A stretch of 64,000 nt of DNA from Anatilimnocola floriformis (GTDB taxonomy: Bacteria; Planctomycetota; Planctomycetia; Pirellulales; Pirellulaceae): contig NZ_JAMLFW010000001.1 in assembly GCF_024256385.1 (NCBI RefSeq), positions 310,001 to 374,000 on the forward strand, given 5' to 3'. This document shows, piece by piece, positions 1 to 9,267 of this stretch. The notes beneath the pieces are model-generated. The model worked only from the letters and a program-made list of their open reading frames with translations, had not been told where the DNA came from and did no database searches. Position numbers and translations under genes: made by a program. Numbering within the stretch: position 1 is the stretch's first letter; every line of letters starts with the position of its first letter.

Positions 1-1
1 T

Positions 2-853
2 GCCAAACTGAAAGAACTCTTCTTCGATTGGAACGAGGTCCGTGTCACCACGACCACCGAGTTGGCCGAAGTGATGACCAGCATTCCCGATGCTTCGGCC
101 GCGGCCACACGCATCAAGAAGTCGCTGCAGTCGGTCTTCGAAGCGAGCTACACGTTCGACCTCGACCCGCTGCAAAAGCAGAACCTCGGCAAAGCCGAAA
201 AAGATCTCGAAAAGGTCACCGGTTCCTCGGCGTTTGTTCGCGCGTACGTCGTGCAGCATGCTCTTGGCGGCCATTCGATTCCGGTCAACAACGGCGCGAT
301 CGATGCCCTCTACGCCGTCGGCGTGATCAGCGACGGCGAAGCCGAAAAGGGGCTTGTCCCCGGTGCTGAGCGAGCCATTCCCAAGAACAAGGGAGTTGAG
401 TTCGGCTCGCTGCTGCAGCAGTTCGGCGCCGACCTGGCCGCTTCGCCCGGTTCGAGCAAGCTCCGCGCGATCCTCGGCGAAATTGACAGCCACTACAAGG
501 AAAAGCTCGAAAAGCGAATCGCCATCCGCGAAGCGTTCGCCAAGCTGCCGGTCGTGCGCGAGAAGAAGCCGTTCGAACTGCCTGTTCCCACTCCCAAGCC
601 CAATCCCGCTGCCGAAGCCAAGGCCAAGGAAGCAGCTGCCAAAGCTGAGAAGGCCAAAGCCGCTGAAAAGGCCGGCGACAAAAGCAAGGATAAATCGTCT
701 GCCAAACCTGCTGGCGGCAAAGCCGAAGCCCCCAAGCCGGTCAGCAAGGACAAGCCGAAAGACAAGCCCAGCGACAAGCCGAAGTCCGACGCGAGCAAGC
801 CCGCCGGCAAGAAGCCGGAACCCAAAGGCCTCGCCAAGAAGAAGCCTCGCTAA
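2..853 (+). CDS. Endonuclease III-like (HhH-GPD) protein, 3' part, with Lys/Ala/Pro tail
   Basis: The frame is open from the window edge, so the start and the N-terminus are missing; TTG 62 and ATG 77 lie inside it. Residues visible at the left edge (KLKELFFDWNEVRV) resemble the start of the helix-hairpin-helix DNA-glycosylase-like proteins of planctomycetes. These are related to endonuclease III, which excises oxidised pyrimidines. About 190 residues of mostly helical protein follow, then about 90 residues of low-complexity sequence rich in Lys, Ala, Pro, Ser and Asp that ends in KKKPR. The tail is probably disordered and may bind nucleic acid (inference). The catalytic Lys/Asp region and any 4Fe-4S cysteines cannot be judged: I see no CX6CX2CX5C cluster in the visible part. 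The family call rests on the short N-terminal resemblance and is moderate. Confidence 0.6.
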   Translation, partial: AKLKELFFDWNEVRVTTTTELAEVMTSIPDASAAATRIKKSLQSVFEASYTFDLDPLQKQNLGKAEKDLEKVTGSSAFVRAYVVQHALGGHSIPVNNGAIDALYAVGVISDGEAEKGLVPGAERAIPKNKGVEFGSLLQQFGADLAASPGSSKLRAILGEIDSHYKEKLEKRIAIREAFAKLPVVREKKPFELPVPTPKPNPAAEAKAKEAAAKAEKAKAAEKAGDKSKDKSSAKPAGGKAEAPKPVSKDKPKDKPSDKPKSDASKPAGKKPEPKGLAKKKPR

Positions 854-911
854 GCGCGCGCGCTGAACATGGTCCGCACCGCGGTCCCTCCACCTGTCAT
901 CGAGAGCAGCC

Positions 912-1274
912 ATGCCCGAATACAAACACCTGCAACTGTCGCCAGCTCAAGGCACGAGTGGCCCGGCCGTAGTAGTTCGCCTGATCGACAGCAAGCTCCT
1001 CAAGCCGGAGTTGATCTTCGCCTTGCGTGACGAGCTGCTCAGCGTCGTGGACGAGGGAAACAAGAAGCTGGTGCTCGACTTCGCTGCGGTCGAAAGCTTC
1101 TCCTCGGAAACGCTTAACTCGCTGCTGCTCTTGAGCGACAAGGTCACCAAGGCCGGCGGCCAACTGCGGCTGTGCAATATTCGGCCGCTCGTGCAGAGCG
1201 TCTTCGAGATCACGCGCTTGACGGCCAAGTTCACCATCAAGCCGACCGAAGCCGAAGCTCTGGCCGATCTGTAA
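912..1274 (+). CDS. STAS-domain anti-sigma factor antagonist (first copy)
   Basis: A 120-residue single-domain STAS protein of the SpoIIAA/RsbV type. Such proteins, when unphosphorylated, bind an anti-sigma kinase and release its partner. The hydrophobic strand KKLVLDFAAV (about 51-60) followed by ESFSSETLN (61-69) matches the core loop of the family. Ser64 or Ser65 sits where the kinase-target serine normally lies, although the classical DSSG is replaced by FSSET. A second STAS gene and an RsbW-like kinase follow on the same strand, so the three likely form one partner-switching module. The start ATG at 912 lies 58 bp after the preceding stop. Function is inferred from family and context. 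Confidence 0.85.
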   Translation: MPEYKHLQLSPAQGTSGPAVVVRLIDSKLLKPELIFALRDELLSVVDEGNKKLVLDFAAVESFSSETLNSLLLLSDKVTKAGGQLRLCNIRPLVQSVFEITRLTAKFTIKPTEAEALADL

Positions 1275-1474
1275 GCTTCCGCTGCCAGCCCTTGCATTGC
1301 ATTCACTCAGGGGCTGGAGTAATTTGACGCTTAGTTGCCGTGCCCAGGTGCTGGCAATCATTTTTGCAACCTTTTTCGGCCGTCTCATCCCGGCCTCTGT
1401 TTTTTGAACCATCGTCGCCCATCTGCCCCGTCCTCCTTCGTGGGGCGGCACTGGCGACCTGGGGAGCAGTCAGC

Positions 1475-1840
1475 ATGGCGGTTTATCGGCGAATTGAGTT
1501 GGCAAGTTTCAGCGGCACCACCGGCGAAGTGACTCTGGTCCGCTTCGTCGATCGCAAGATCATCGACGCCACCAACATCCAAGAGCTCGGCGACGAGCTC
1601 TTCAGCCTCGTCGAAAAAGACGCCAAGAAGCTGCTGGTGCTCAACTTTGCCAACGTCGAATTTCTCTCGTCGGCCGCGCTCAACAAGCTGATCATCCTCG
1701 AGAAGAAGGTCAAAGCTCACAGCGGCAAAATGCGTCTGTGCAATCTGCGGCCGGAGATTTATGAAGTCTTCGCCATCACCCGCTTGAATCAATTGTTCGA
1801 CATCAAGGGAACCGAAGGCGAAGCCTTGACCGGGTTGTAG
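1475..1840 (+). CDS. STAS-domain anti-sigma factor antagonist (second copy)
   Basis: A 121-residue STAS protein paralogous to the upstream one: both share KKL-V-L-F-V, LRLCN/MRLCN and an ITRL segment near the C-terminus. The core loop is VEFLSSAALN (61-70), with Ser65/66 as the predicted phosphorylation site. The frame extends upstream to 1340, but ATG 1475 is preferred: GGGGAG lies about 10 bp upstream and the protein then aligns end to end with its paralogue. About 200 bp separate the two STAS genes, enough for an independent promoter. The usual partner would be the downstream RsbW-like kinase. Two antagonists for one kinase suggests two inputs (inference). Confidence 0.85.
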   Translation: MAVYRRIELASFSGTTGEVTLVRFVDRKIIDATNIQELGDELFSLVEKDAKKLLVLNFANVEFLSSAALNKLIILEKKVKAHSGKMRLCNLRPEIYEVFAITRLNQLFDIKGTEGEALTGL

Positions 1841-1982
1841 TTTTTCACACTGCCGCCGAGCGCCGCTCCGGGCACCTGCTTTGCCGGTCGCGGTCGATCG
1901 CCCGGCAATCGTGGCGTTGCATTTGTCGTTCTGGGGCGGACGGGATGCCCGCCGTGCTTCTCTCCTCGCATACGGACGAGAC

Positions 1983-2411
1983 ATGCCACCGGACTGGAAT
2001 TGGAAACTGGAGCGCAAGTTCCCCAGCGATGCAGCGCCGGGCCATGAGGCCATCGCCGCGCTCCTGACCGAACTGGAAAACGCTGGCTGGGCCACGCGCG
2101 ACGTCTACGGCATTCATCTCGCCCTGGAAGAAGCCCTCGTCAACGCCATCCGCCACGGCAACAAGAGCGACCTGAACAAACAGGTCGGCTTGCGTTTCTA
2201 TCTGAACGACGACCGCCTGCTGATGGAGATCGAAGACGAAGGCGCCGGCTTCGATCCCGCTAAGCTTCCCGACCCCACGGACGACGCCTTTCTCGATCGG
2301 CCCAACGGCCGCGGCGTGTTGCTGATCCGTACCTTCATGACCCGCGTCGAATACCTTGGCCGCGGCAACCTGTGCGTGATGGAAAAAACGAAGTCGCTGC
2401 CAGCCAAGTAA
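1983..2411 (+). CDS. RsbW/SpoIIAB-like serine-protein kinase (GHKL ATPase)
   Basis: A 142-residue GHKL ATP-binding domain protein. The N box is EEALVNAIRHGN (49-60), the G1 box EDEGAGFD (84-91) and the G2 box GRGVLLI (109-115). This is the full set expected of an anti-sigma factor/STAS kinase. In this family the kinase phosphorylates the STAS serine and holds a sigma factor or other partner. No sigma factor or PP2C phosphatase gene is visible nearby, so the final target is unknown. The frame extends upstream to TTG 1881, but ATG 1983 gives the usual length for the family. The kinase follows the two STAS genes on the same strand, 142 bp after the second. Confidence 0.85.
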   Translation: MPPDWNWKLERKFPSDAAPGHEAIAALLTELENAGWATRDVYGIHLALEEALVNAIRHGNKSDLNKQVGLRFYLNDDRLLMEIEDEGAGFDPAKLPDPTDDAFLDRPNGRGVLLIRTFMTRVEYLGRGNLCVMEKTKSLPAK

Positions 2412-2492
2412 TCGAGGCGTCTTTTTGCTTGGTGGGTCTGCCTTCGCTTGGGCTATGATGACGTGCAATCACCTGCACGGAGCAAGACTACG

Positions 2493-3278
2493 ATGGGCTC
2501 GTTCACTCTACGCGCACTCTTCGCAATTCTCATTCTCACGGCGACCAACTCACTCTGGGCAGAAGAATCGTGGGGCGATCTCACGGCCTCCTTCGTCTTC
2601 GACGGCGAAACGCCGGAGCCACGGAAGTTGAAGATCGACAAAGACACTTATCTCTACAAAGATCCGATCTACGATCCCGCGTTGCTCGTCGATCGCGAGA
2701 CAAAAGGGATTGCCAACGTGGTTGTCTGGCTCGTTGTCGCGCCCGAGGACAAGCCGCCGGCCATTCATGCCTCGTATGAGAAGCTTGCGAAGCAAGACGT
2801 CGAGGTCGATACGATCAAGGGATTAATCGAACCGCACGTAGCTCTCGTGTGGCTGCCGCAAACCTTGCTACTGAAGAACAGTGAACCGATCGGACATCAC
2901 ATTCGCTTGAACGGACTCGTGCCAACAGAAGTCAGTGCCCTGGTACCCGCACACGGCACGACAAAGCGGAAATTCACCAAGCAACAGAACGTTCCTTGGC
3001 CCATCGATTGTAGTATCCATCCTTGGGAAAGCGGCTACCTCGTCATCCGCGACAACCCCTACATGGCCGTCTCCGATGCGCAGGGAAAGCTGCGAATCAA
3101 GAATCTCCCCACCGGGAAGCACACGTTCGTCTTCTGGCACGAACAGGGCGGCTACTTGAAGGACATCAAGCGCGACGGCAAAGCCGAAGTGCTGAAACTC
3201 GGCCGACTGACGGTCGACGTCAAGTCGGGTGATAACGACCTGGGCGAGTTTTCGATCAAACCCGCCCGGCAGCCTTGA
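2493..3278 (+). CDS. Secreted cupredoxin-like (methylamine-utilization-type) protein
   Basis: A 261-residue protein with a clear Sec signal peptide (MGSFTLRALFAILILTATNSLWA, residues 1-23); an upstream in-frame ATG at 2448 would bury this signal. The C-terminal half carries a plastocyanin-like arrangement: IGHHIRL supplies the first candidate copper histidine and IDCSIHPWESGYLVIRDNPY supplies the Cys/His pair. This is followed by a carboxypeptidase-regulatory-type beta strand segment (GKLRIKNLPTGKHTFVFWHE). Similar proteins are often annotated as methylamine utilisation proteins or cupredoxins. It is presumably a periplasmic electron carrier; no redox partner gene is adjacent. It converges with the large surface protein gene 15 bp downstream. 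Confidence 0.65.
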   Translation: MGSFTLRALFAILILTATNSLWAEESWGDLTASFVFDGETPEPRKLKIDKDTYLYKDPIYDPALLVDRETKGIANVVVWLVVAPEDKPPAIHASYEKLAKQDVEVDTIKGLIEPHVALVWLPQTLLLKNSEPIGHHIRLNGLVPTEVSALVPAHGTTKRKFTKQQNVPWPIDCSIHPWESGYLVIRDNPYMAVSDAQGKLRIKNLPTGKHTFVFWHEQGGYLKDIKRDGKAEVLKLGRLTVDVKSGDNDLGEFSIKPARQP

Positions 3279-3293
3279 ACCGCCTACCATCGC

Positions 3294-6200
3294 TTACTGC
3301 GGCGGCAATTCAAAACTCGTTTCGACCTGCACCGCGCCGTCGCGGTAGAGACCCGCTTCGTCGACGCCGTCGCCGTTGAAGTCGCCGACCACCGGCAGAT
3401 CGTTAGCGCCACCCAGTTCAAAGACCAAGTCGGCGGCGTCGATCTCGCGGTTACCATTGACGTCGATGATCCACTTGCCGGCGCGGTAGATGCCGATCTC
3501 TTCGATGCCGTCGCCGTTGAAGTCGCCGACGACGGGCAGATCGCCCTTCTGACCAAAGACCGCGATCTTGTCGCGCTTCGACCATTTGCCGTCGCCATCC
3601 ATATCGAAGTGCCAGCGGCCTTCGCGGAAGACGCCGATCGAGCGAATGCCGTCGCCGTTCCAGTCGCCGGCGATCGGAATATCGGTCGGCACACCGAACT
3701 GGAAGACGTGATCGATGAGATCGCCGCGCTCGTTGCCGTGCTGGGATAGTTGCAACAAGCGTTCGCCTTCGGTCGCTTCTTCCGGCCGCGGCGGCACGTT
3801 CTTCTGCCGCAGGTCTTTCGGAATGTTGTCCGGATCAGGCAAGCCTGGTTCGTGAGCCAGATGCCGTTGATCGAGCGGCCATTCGGGGCCAAAGATGCCA
3901 ATGTCATCCTTGCCGTCGCCGTCCCAATCACCCACGACCGGCCGATCGGCGGGGCCGCCGAGTTGGGCCCACAGATCCCCTTCGTCCCATTGGCCGTTGC
4001 CGTTGAGATCGAGGAACCATTCACCCTTATAGAAGATGCCCATCTCGCTCTTGCCATCGCCGTTCCAGTCGCCCGTGACTGGAATCGCGCCAGCAATGCC
4101 GAAGGAAAATTGCGCCGACTGTGCGTCGTCGGCGCCGGTGTGAATCGTCCACACGCCTTGGCGCAGACGATCGGCTTTCCATTGCGTCATTTCGACGAAG
4201 GCCGCGGGGCGCATCGTCTTGGCGCTGGCAATGCGCGTGCTGCGTTGCGAGACGCGCGGCGTACCGGCATCGATCACGCTTAAGTGCCACGTCCAGCCCG
4301 CATCGCCGCCAGTGATGATCTCTTGCGCTTGCGGCGGCGGAATGAAGAGCAGAATTGGTGGCTCGATCGGCGGCGGCGGAATCAATTCCGGCGGTGGCGG
4401 CGGCGTGAGTGGTGGCCGCGGCGGCACCGGCGGAATGATCGTCGGCGTGATCACCACTTCGCTGAAGTTATTCAGCTGCGAGTGCTGACCGATGGCGAGC
4501 GGAATTTGTAGCAGCGTATCGAACTTGAAATCGACGCCTTGCGCGGCAAATCGTTCGATCACCAGCGGACTGATGAACGTACCGACATTCACGGCCAGGC
4601 CGGTCGTCGTTCCGGGCGTGTCCTTGCTGTCGAAGTAACCGTGCGGTTGAACTTCGATGACGGTGTAGTTGTTATTACCCATCAAACCGTCGAAGAGGTA
4701 GTAGCCGTTGGCGTCGGTTGTCACGCGATAAGCGCCACTGCCCCCCTTGAGCGTGTCGGCCAGATCGACGACTTCACCACTCAGTGTGTAGCGGAGTTCG
4801 AGCAACACACCGCCGATCGGTTTGTCATCGGGCGTCAGCACGCCGTCGCGAATGTCATATAGATTCGCCGGCGGTGTGGTGCCGCTGGTGGCGATCGGCG
4901 CACCGTCTTGAAAGACGTAACCCGAGAGGGCAGCCGGCGGCACTTCGGCGAAGTCGTAGTGCACACCCTTGTCGCCGCTCTCGAGCGTGATGTCGGTGAT
5001 GTTATCATCCACCGAGTCATCGCCACCTTCCGAACCGGCATGCGTGCAGCCTTGGAAGTAGCCAACTGGCTGCGTTTCCTTCAGCGAATATTCGCCCGGC
5101 TTGAGACCAGTGAATTGGTAGTAGCCAGCCGAGTTCGTCGTCGTCTGCGCGACGAACGTGCCGAACTCGTCGTAGAGCGTGATCGTCACGCCGGCGATCG
5201 GCAGTTCACCGTCATCCCACGTGCAGTTCTTCGTCGAATCGACCCACACATAACCGCTGATCTCGGCGGGGAGCAACTCGCAGAAGTTGTAATCGAGACC
5301 GTTCTGGCCGTACGGAATGATGATGTTGCTCAACTCATCGCGAGCTTCATTGCCGCCGAAGTTGCCAGGCTCCTGACCGCCGTGAATGTACCCAGCCGGC
5401 TGCGTTTCGCGCACCGTGTAGGCCTTGCCGGGCGAGAGCATGTCGAAGCGGTAGTAACCGTTGGCATCGGTCACCGTGGTGCCGAGCACCGCGTTGTTTT
5501 CGTCGTAGAGCGTGATGGTCACGCCCGCGATCGGCTTTTCGCCCGGATCGAAGATGCAGTTGCGAATCGGGTCTTCGTGCACATAACCCGAAATGCTGAC
5601 CGGCAGGATTTCGCAGAAGTTGTAATCGGTGGCATTCTGGCCCGAAGGAATGCTGATGTTGCTCAGTTCATCCTTCGATTCATTACCGCCGAGGTTACCC
5701 GGTTCCTGACCGCCGTGAATGTAGTTGCTCGGCTGGGTCTCGCGCACCATGTAAGTGCCGGGCGCGAGATTCTCGAACTTGTAGAAGCCATTGGCGTCGG
5801 TGACGGTCTGCGCGAGTTGCACGCCGTTGTTGTCGTAGAGCGTGATTGTTACGCCGGCGATCGGGTTTTCGCCCGGATCGAAGATGCAGTTGCGAATCGG
5901 ATCTTCGTGCACATAACCTGACAAGGTGACGGTCTTGAGTTCGCCGAAGTTGTACTCGATGCCGCTGTCGCCAAAGTACAGCTGCACGCCGTTTTGCTTG
6001 TCGTTGGTCAGGGCGTTGCCGCGCGTCACGCCATCGACTGTTCCGGGCGTATCCTTACCGTCGGCCCAGCCGTTTGGCTGAGTTTCGACGATCATGTACG
6101 TGTCGGCTTTGAGGCCCGTGAATTTATAAAAACCGTTGACGTCGGTCACTGTCGTGGCGATCTGCGTGCCGTTGGCATCGAAGAGCACGATCGTGGTACC

Positions 6201-7817
6201 GGGGATCGGCTCTTCGCCCTGATCGCGTTGGCCGTCGTTATCACGATCGTGATAGACGTAACCCGAAACCATCGCGGGTTCTTTTTCGCAGAAGTCGTAG
6301 TTTATCCCCTGATCGCCGCCGCGGAGCGAAACATCGATCGTGTCGTTGGCGACCACGGCGCCCGTCAGCACGCCTTTGACCGTGCCGACGTGGTCACCGC
6401 CGTCGATCAAACCGGGCGGCGTGATTTCGACAATCGTGTACTCGCCCGGCCGCAGCCCGGTGAACTCATACTTGCCAGCCGCGTTCGTCACGGTCTGCTT
6501 GATGATGTTGCCTTGCTTGTCCTTGAGCAGAACCGTCGCGCCCTCGATCGGCCGCGTCGCCACGCCGGCTGCTTCGCAGTTGCCATACTTGTCGGTCAAC
6601 CGCACCAAACCACTGATCGACGCCGGCAGCGTTTCGGCAAAGTTGTAATGCACGCCGTGCGTATCGCCGAGCGGCATCGCGATTTCGGTGAGCTGATCGG
6701 GATCGTTGTTCACCAGGCTGCCGGTGGTGGCGCCTTCGACCTGACCGACGATCGCGCCCACGCTGTAGTATTCGGTGGGCTGCGTTTCGCGCACCTGATA
6801 CGTGGCCGGTTCGAGCTTTAGATCTTCGCCGAACTCGTAATCGCCGAGTGAATTCGTCTTCGTCGTCAAACCGGTGAAGACGTAGTTGTTGCCGACTTTC
6901 TTCCACAACGACAGCGTGACGTTGTTGATGCCGGTGTCGCCTGGATCTTGAATCAGGTCGGCGTCGTAATCGAGAAACACACGCCCCGCGATGGTGATCG
7001 GCTTGGGCAACTGCTGCAGCGGCAGCATCACACCGGTCGAGCGGTCGCGCTTGCCGAGGTAATCGTCCTGAGCCAAGCCGTTGGGATTTCCCTGCGAGAT
7101 GAGCAGCGTCGAGCCTACGAACTGCGGATCGTACAAGTTGCGGAACTCACGCGTTCCTTCCACGTCATAGTAGTGATCGGCCTTGAACGTACCGGTGGCC
7201 ATCGAGCCTTGGAACTCGACACCGGAAGCGATCGGATCGATCCCTTCGTTGATCAGTTCCATGTCGGTGATCGCCGGATCGTAATCCTGCACTTCGTCGA
7301 CATCGATCGTGAACCGCAGTTTCTCGCCGGCGTTAAAGCCTTTGAAATTCAGCACCAGTTTCGTGCCGCCGTCCTCGACGGTCCAGGTCACTTCGTCGAT
7401 GCCCGATTGCGAAACAATCTGCATGGGGAACGCCAAGTCAGCGCCCCAGCCACCTTTCACGGTGTCGAAAATCATATCGCCGACGCTGCGACCCTTCGGG
7501 CCGTGGTCGGTATCGATCACAACGCGCGTCAGTTCCGTTCCCGGAGCACCGCCTTCGAACATGATTTCGAAAGTATCGCCGTGCTGATCCGAACCGCCGT
7601 CCTCTTCGAGATAGGTGACACCGAGCTTGATGGGAGCGGCGTCCATCATCTGCCGCTCTTCCATCGTCTCGAACCGGCAGCGGCGCGAGGGCTCGTCGAA
7701 GCGCACGTTCTTGCCGCCACTTTTGCGGATCGGCTTTTCGCGATTTTGCGCAGCTTCCTGTAGATCAGCCGACCAGAGCGAGCGACGCCAGATCGAAAGC
7801 AGATTCCACAATCCCAC
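3294..7817 (-). CDS. Giant surface protein: LEPR-like motif, SdrD B-type repeats, EF-hand-like C-terminal repeats
   Basis: A 1507-residue protein with a GTG start at 7817 preceded by GGGAGGTGA six bases upstream, a strong ribosome site. Residues 48-60 (RFETMEERQMMDA) match the LEPR-type motif that opens many large exported planctomycete proteins; no ordinary signal peptide precedes it. A domain of about 200 residues follows. Then come seven SdrD B-like units (about 278-1100), each with SGYVHEDP-type strand starts, TVTDANGFYKF-type cores and ETQP-type motifs. Next are a Pro-rich linker (about 1125-1165) and about five GDWNGDGKSEMGIF-type Ca2+-loop repeats to the C-terminus. The B repeats suggest a stiff extracellular stalk and the DxNxDG loops calcium binding (family knowledge); adhesion or cell-wall function is inferred. 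Two consecutive B units are recent duplicates. Confidence 0.85.
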   Translation of the reverse strand: MGLWNLLSIWRRSLWSADLQEAAQNREKPIRKSGGKNVRFDEPSRRCRFETMEERQMMDAAPIKLGVTYLEEDGGSDQHGDTFEIMFEGGAPGTELTRVVIDTDHGPKGRSVGDMIFDTVKGGWGADLAFPMQIVSQSGIDEVTWTVEDGGTKLVLNFKGFNAGEKLRFTIDVDEVQDYDPAITDMELINEGIDPIASGVEFQGSMATGTFKADHYYDVEGTREFRNLYDPQFVGSTLLISQGNPNGLAQDDYLGKRDRSTGVMLPLQQLPKPITIAGRVFLDYDADLIQDPGDTGINNVTLSLWKKVGNNYVFTGLTTKTNSLGDYEFGEDLKLEPATYQVRETQPTEYYSVGAIVGQVEGATTGSLVNNDPDQLTEIAMPLGDTHGVHYNFAETLPASISGLVRLTDKYGNCEAAGVATRPIEGATVLLKDKQGNIIKQTVTNAAGKYEFTGLRPGEYTIVEITPPGLIDGGDHVGTVKGVLTGAVVANDTIDVSLRGGDQGINYDFCEKEPAMVSGYVYHDRDNDGQRDQGEEPIPGTTIVLFDANGTQIATTVTDVNGFYKFTGLKADTYMIVETQPNGWADGKDTPGTVDGVTRGNALTNDKQNGVQLYFGDSGIEYNFGELKTVTLSGYVHEDPIRNCIFDPGENPIAGVTITLYDNNGVQLAQTVTDANGFYKFENLAPGTYMVRETQPSNYIHGGQEPGNLGGNESKDELSNISIPSGQNATDYNFCEILPVSISGYVHEDPIRNCIFDPGEKPIAGVTITLYDENNAVLGTTVTDANGYYRFDMLSPGKAYTVRETQPAGYIHGGQEPGNFGGNEARDELSNIIIPYGQNGLDYNFCELLPAEISGYVWVDSTKNCTWDDGELPIAGVTITLYDEFGTFVAQTTTNSAGYYQFTGLKPGEYSLKETQPVGYFQGCTHAGSEGGDDSVDDNITDITLESGDKGVHYDFAEVPPAALSGYVFQDGAPIATSGTTPPANLYDIRDGVLTPDDKPIGGVLLELRYTLSGEVVDLADTLKGGSGAYRVTTDANGYYLFDGLMGNNNYTVIEVQPHGYFDSKDTPGTTTGLAVNVGTFISPLVIERFAAQGVDFKFDTLLQIPLAIGQHSQLNNFSEVVITPTIIPPVPPRPPLTPPPPPELIPPPPIEPPILLFIPPPQAQEIITGGDAGWTWHLSVIDAGTPRVSQRSTRIASAKTMRPAAFVEMTQWKADRLRQGVWTIHTGADDAQSAQFSFGIAGAIPVTGDWNGDGKSEMGIFYKGEWFLDLNGNGQWDEGDLWAQLGGPADRPVVGDWDGDGKDDIGIFGPEWPLDQRHLAHEPGLPDPDNIPKDLRQKNVPPRPEEATEGERLLQLSQHGNERGDLIDHVFQFGVPTDIPIAGDWNGDGIRSIGVFREGRWHFDMDGDGKWSKRDKIAVFGQKGDLPVVGDFNGDGIEEIGIYRAGKWIIDVNGNREIDAADLVFELGGANDLPVVGDFNGDGVDEAGLYRDGAVQVETSFELPPQ
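5261..5920 (-). repeat. Two tandem coding units of about 330 bp in the SdrD region
   Basis: Two consecutive B-repeat units begin with nearly identical sequence (coding HEDPIRNCIFDPGE) 330 bp apart. They stay similar through the TITLYD, TVTDANG and YIHGGQEPGN segments, with a one-codon length difference. The other five units are clearly more diverged, so this pair is a recent in-frame tandem duplication. Confidence 0.8.
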
Positions 7818-7916
7818 AAGTCACCTCCCTGTAACTGTCGTTCGCTCTCTGTCCTCTTTGCCTCGCGGCTTGCAGTCGCAAGGCAAAGACGCGTCCTTTC
7901 ACGGAGTGAAAGGCGA

Positions 7917-9020
7917 CTACTTCAACGGCAACGTCTGCAAAGGCATCGTGCCAATGCGGGGCGTTGTCGGTTTCGGTCCACCAGCAATGTTTTCCGTGAT
8001 CGTCCACAACCGCACGGTGGTGTCGTAACCCGCCGAAGCGAGCACGCTCCCCTGCGCGCCGAGGGCGGCCACGCTGCCGCTGTGTCCGGTCAGCAGACCA
8101 ATCTCTTCCTGCTTCACCACGTCCCACAGTCGAACCTTGTTGTCACTTCCCGCCGCGGCCAGCTTGCCGGGGGCATAGAAGTACGCAGCCAAGACCTTCG
8201 CCGGGCGCTTGGGCAAATTCTTGCCAACTGCGCCGTCGCTGAGGGGTTGAATGTGAATTGTGCGATCTTCGCCGACCGAAGCCAGGAAGCTGCCGTCGGG
8301 AGAAAACTCGAGGGCTCGCACGCGCTGTTTGTGCGCGACAAATTCGCGGAGCAGTTTGCCATCAGCCGTGCTCAGCAGTCGCACACTCCCGCAACGGCCC
8401 GCGACGGCTAGCGAACGTTGGTCGGGAGAAAACGCGACGGTCCGCAGATCGTCGCAAGGACCGTCGGCCTTCCACAGCACTTCGCCATCGCTCACGCGAT
8501 ACAGTCGCACGGTCCGCTCAAAGCCAGCCACGGCCAATGTCGCGCCGTCGTCGCTAAACTTCGCCGCCGCGATCGCGTTCTCGTGGATGGCCAACTGCCG
8601 CGGCGTGATTTCGCCGGTCATCTCTGCCGTGATCGGCCAGAGGAAAATACGGCGGTCATTTCCCGCCGTGGCGAGCAACGTCCCATCGCGGTTGTAGTCG
8701 ATCGTTCGGACCCAGTCGTCGTGCTTGATCAATCGCTGCACTTGGCTCCCATCGGCCAGACTGTAGATCCGCACAACGTGATCGTCACCCGCGGTCGCGA
8801 TGACCTTGCCATCGCGATGAATCTCGAGGGCCGTGATGACCGGCGGCGTGAGCTCATCGGGATCGGCCTTCAGTTGAATGACCCGGGCGGGCCAATCGAG
8901 CACCGCCGTTTGCACGATGTCGTCTGCCAGCACGGGCGACGGCAGCGCGGAAAGACACCACGGAGCCGCCAGCGTCGCGGCGGCAGAAAGCAGGAATCGG
9001 CGGCGATGGATGGTTGTCAT
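7917..9020 (-). CDS. Secreted WD40-repeat protein with Tat-type signal
   Basis: A 367-residue protein starting MTTIHRRRFLLSAAATLAAPW, a twin-arginine-like signal ending near residue 32. The rest is a series of WD40 blades with typical blade ends: VVRIYSL, RRIFLWPI, TVRLYRV, SVRLLST, KVRLWDV and TTVRLWTI, alternating with SPDG or DDGATLA turns. At least seven blades are visible, enough for one closed propeller. It lies upstream of the giant surface protein on the same strand with a 99-bp gap. WD40 proteins act as protein-binding scaffolds; the ligand is unknown and no enzymatic residues are seen. Confidence 0.85.
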   Translation of the reverse strand: MTTIHRRRFLLSAAATLAAPWCLSALPSPVLADDIVQTAVLDWPARVIQLKADPDELTPPVITALEIHRDGKVIATAGDDHVVRIYSLADGSQVQRLIKHDDWVRTIDYNRDGTLLATAGNDRRIFLWPITAEMTGEITPRQLAIHENAIAAAKFSDDGATLAVAGFERTVRLYRVSDGEVLWKADGPCDDLRTVAFSPDQRSLAVAGRCGSVRLLSTADGKLLREFVAHKQRVRALEFSPDGSFLASVGEDRTIHIQPLSDGAVGKNLPKRPAKVLAAYFYAPGKLAAAGSDNKVRLWDVVKQEEIGLLTGHSGSVAALGAQGSVLASAGYDTTVRLWTITENIAGGPKPTTPRIGTMPLQTLPLK

Positions 9021-9267
9021 AGCGGGCTACTTGGCTCGGTGCGCAGGGACACGGGCGCGGGACTGCTGTTCGTTTTGTATCGGTTGCGGAAGCGTGTCCG
9101 TGCAACAGAAAGAATCGCGTCGGCAAGTCCGCGCGTTAAGCTTTGCGGCCTGGGGAAGAGATGCGGGGCCGAGAGCTGGGAACTGGGGGCTGGGGAAGCA
9201 GTCGATGGCTCAAAAGTATGGATCGATGGGTGCTGCTGAGTTTGAGTTTCTCAGCCCAGGTGATCCC
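9021..9267. other. Intergenic spacer, no feature recognised
   Basis: This 247-bp gap separates the WD40 gene start from the 3' end of the synthase gene. It contains runs such as GGGAACTGGGGGCTGGGG but no convincing terminator, promoter or small gene. Confidence 0.4.
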
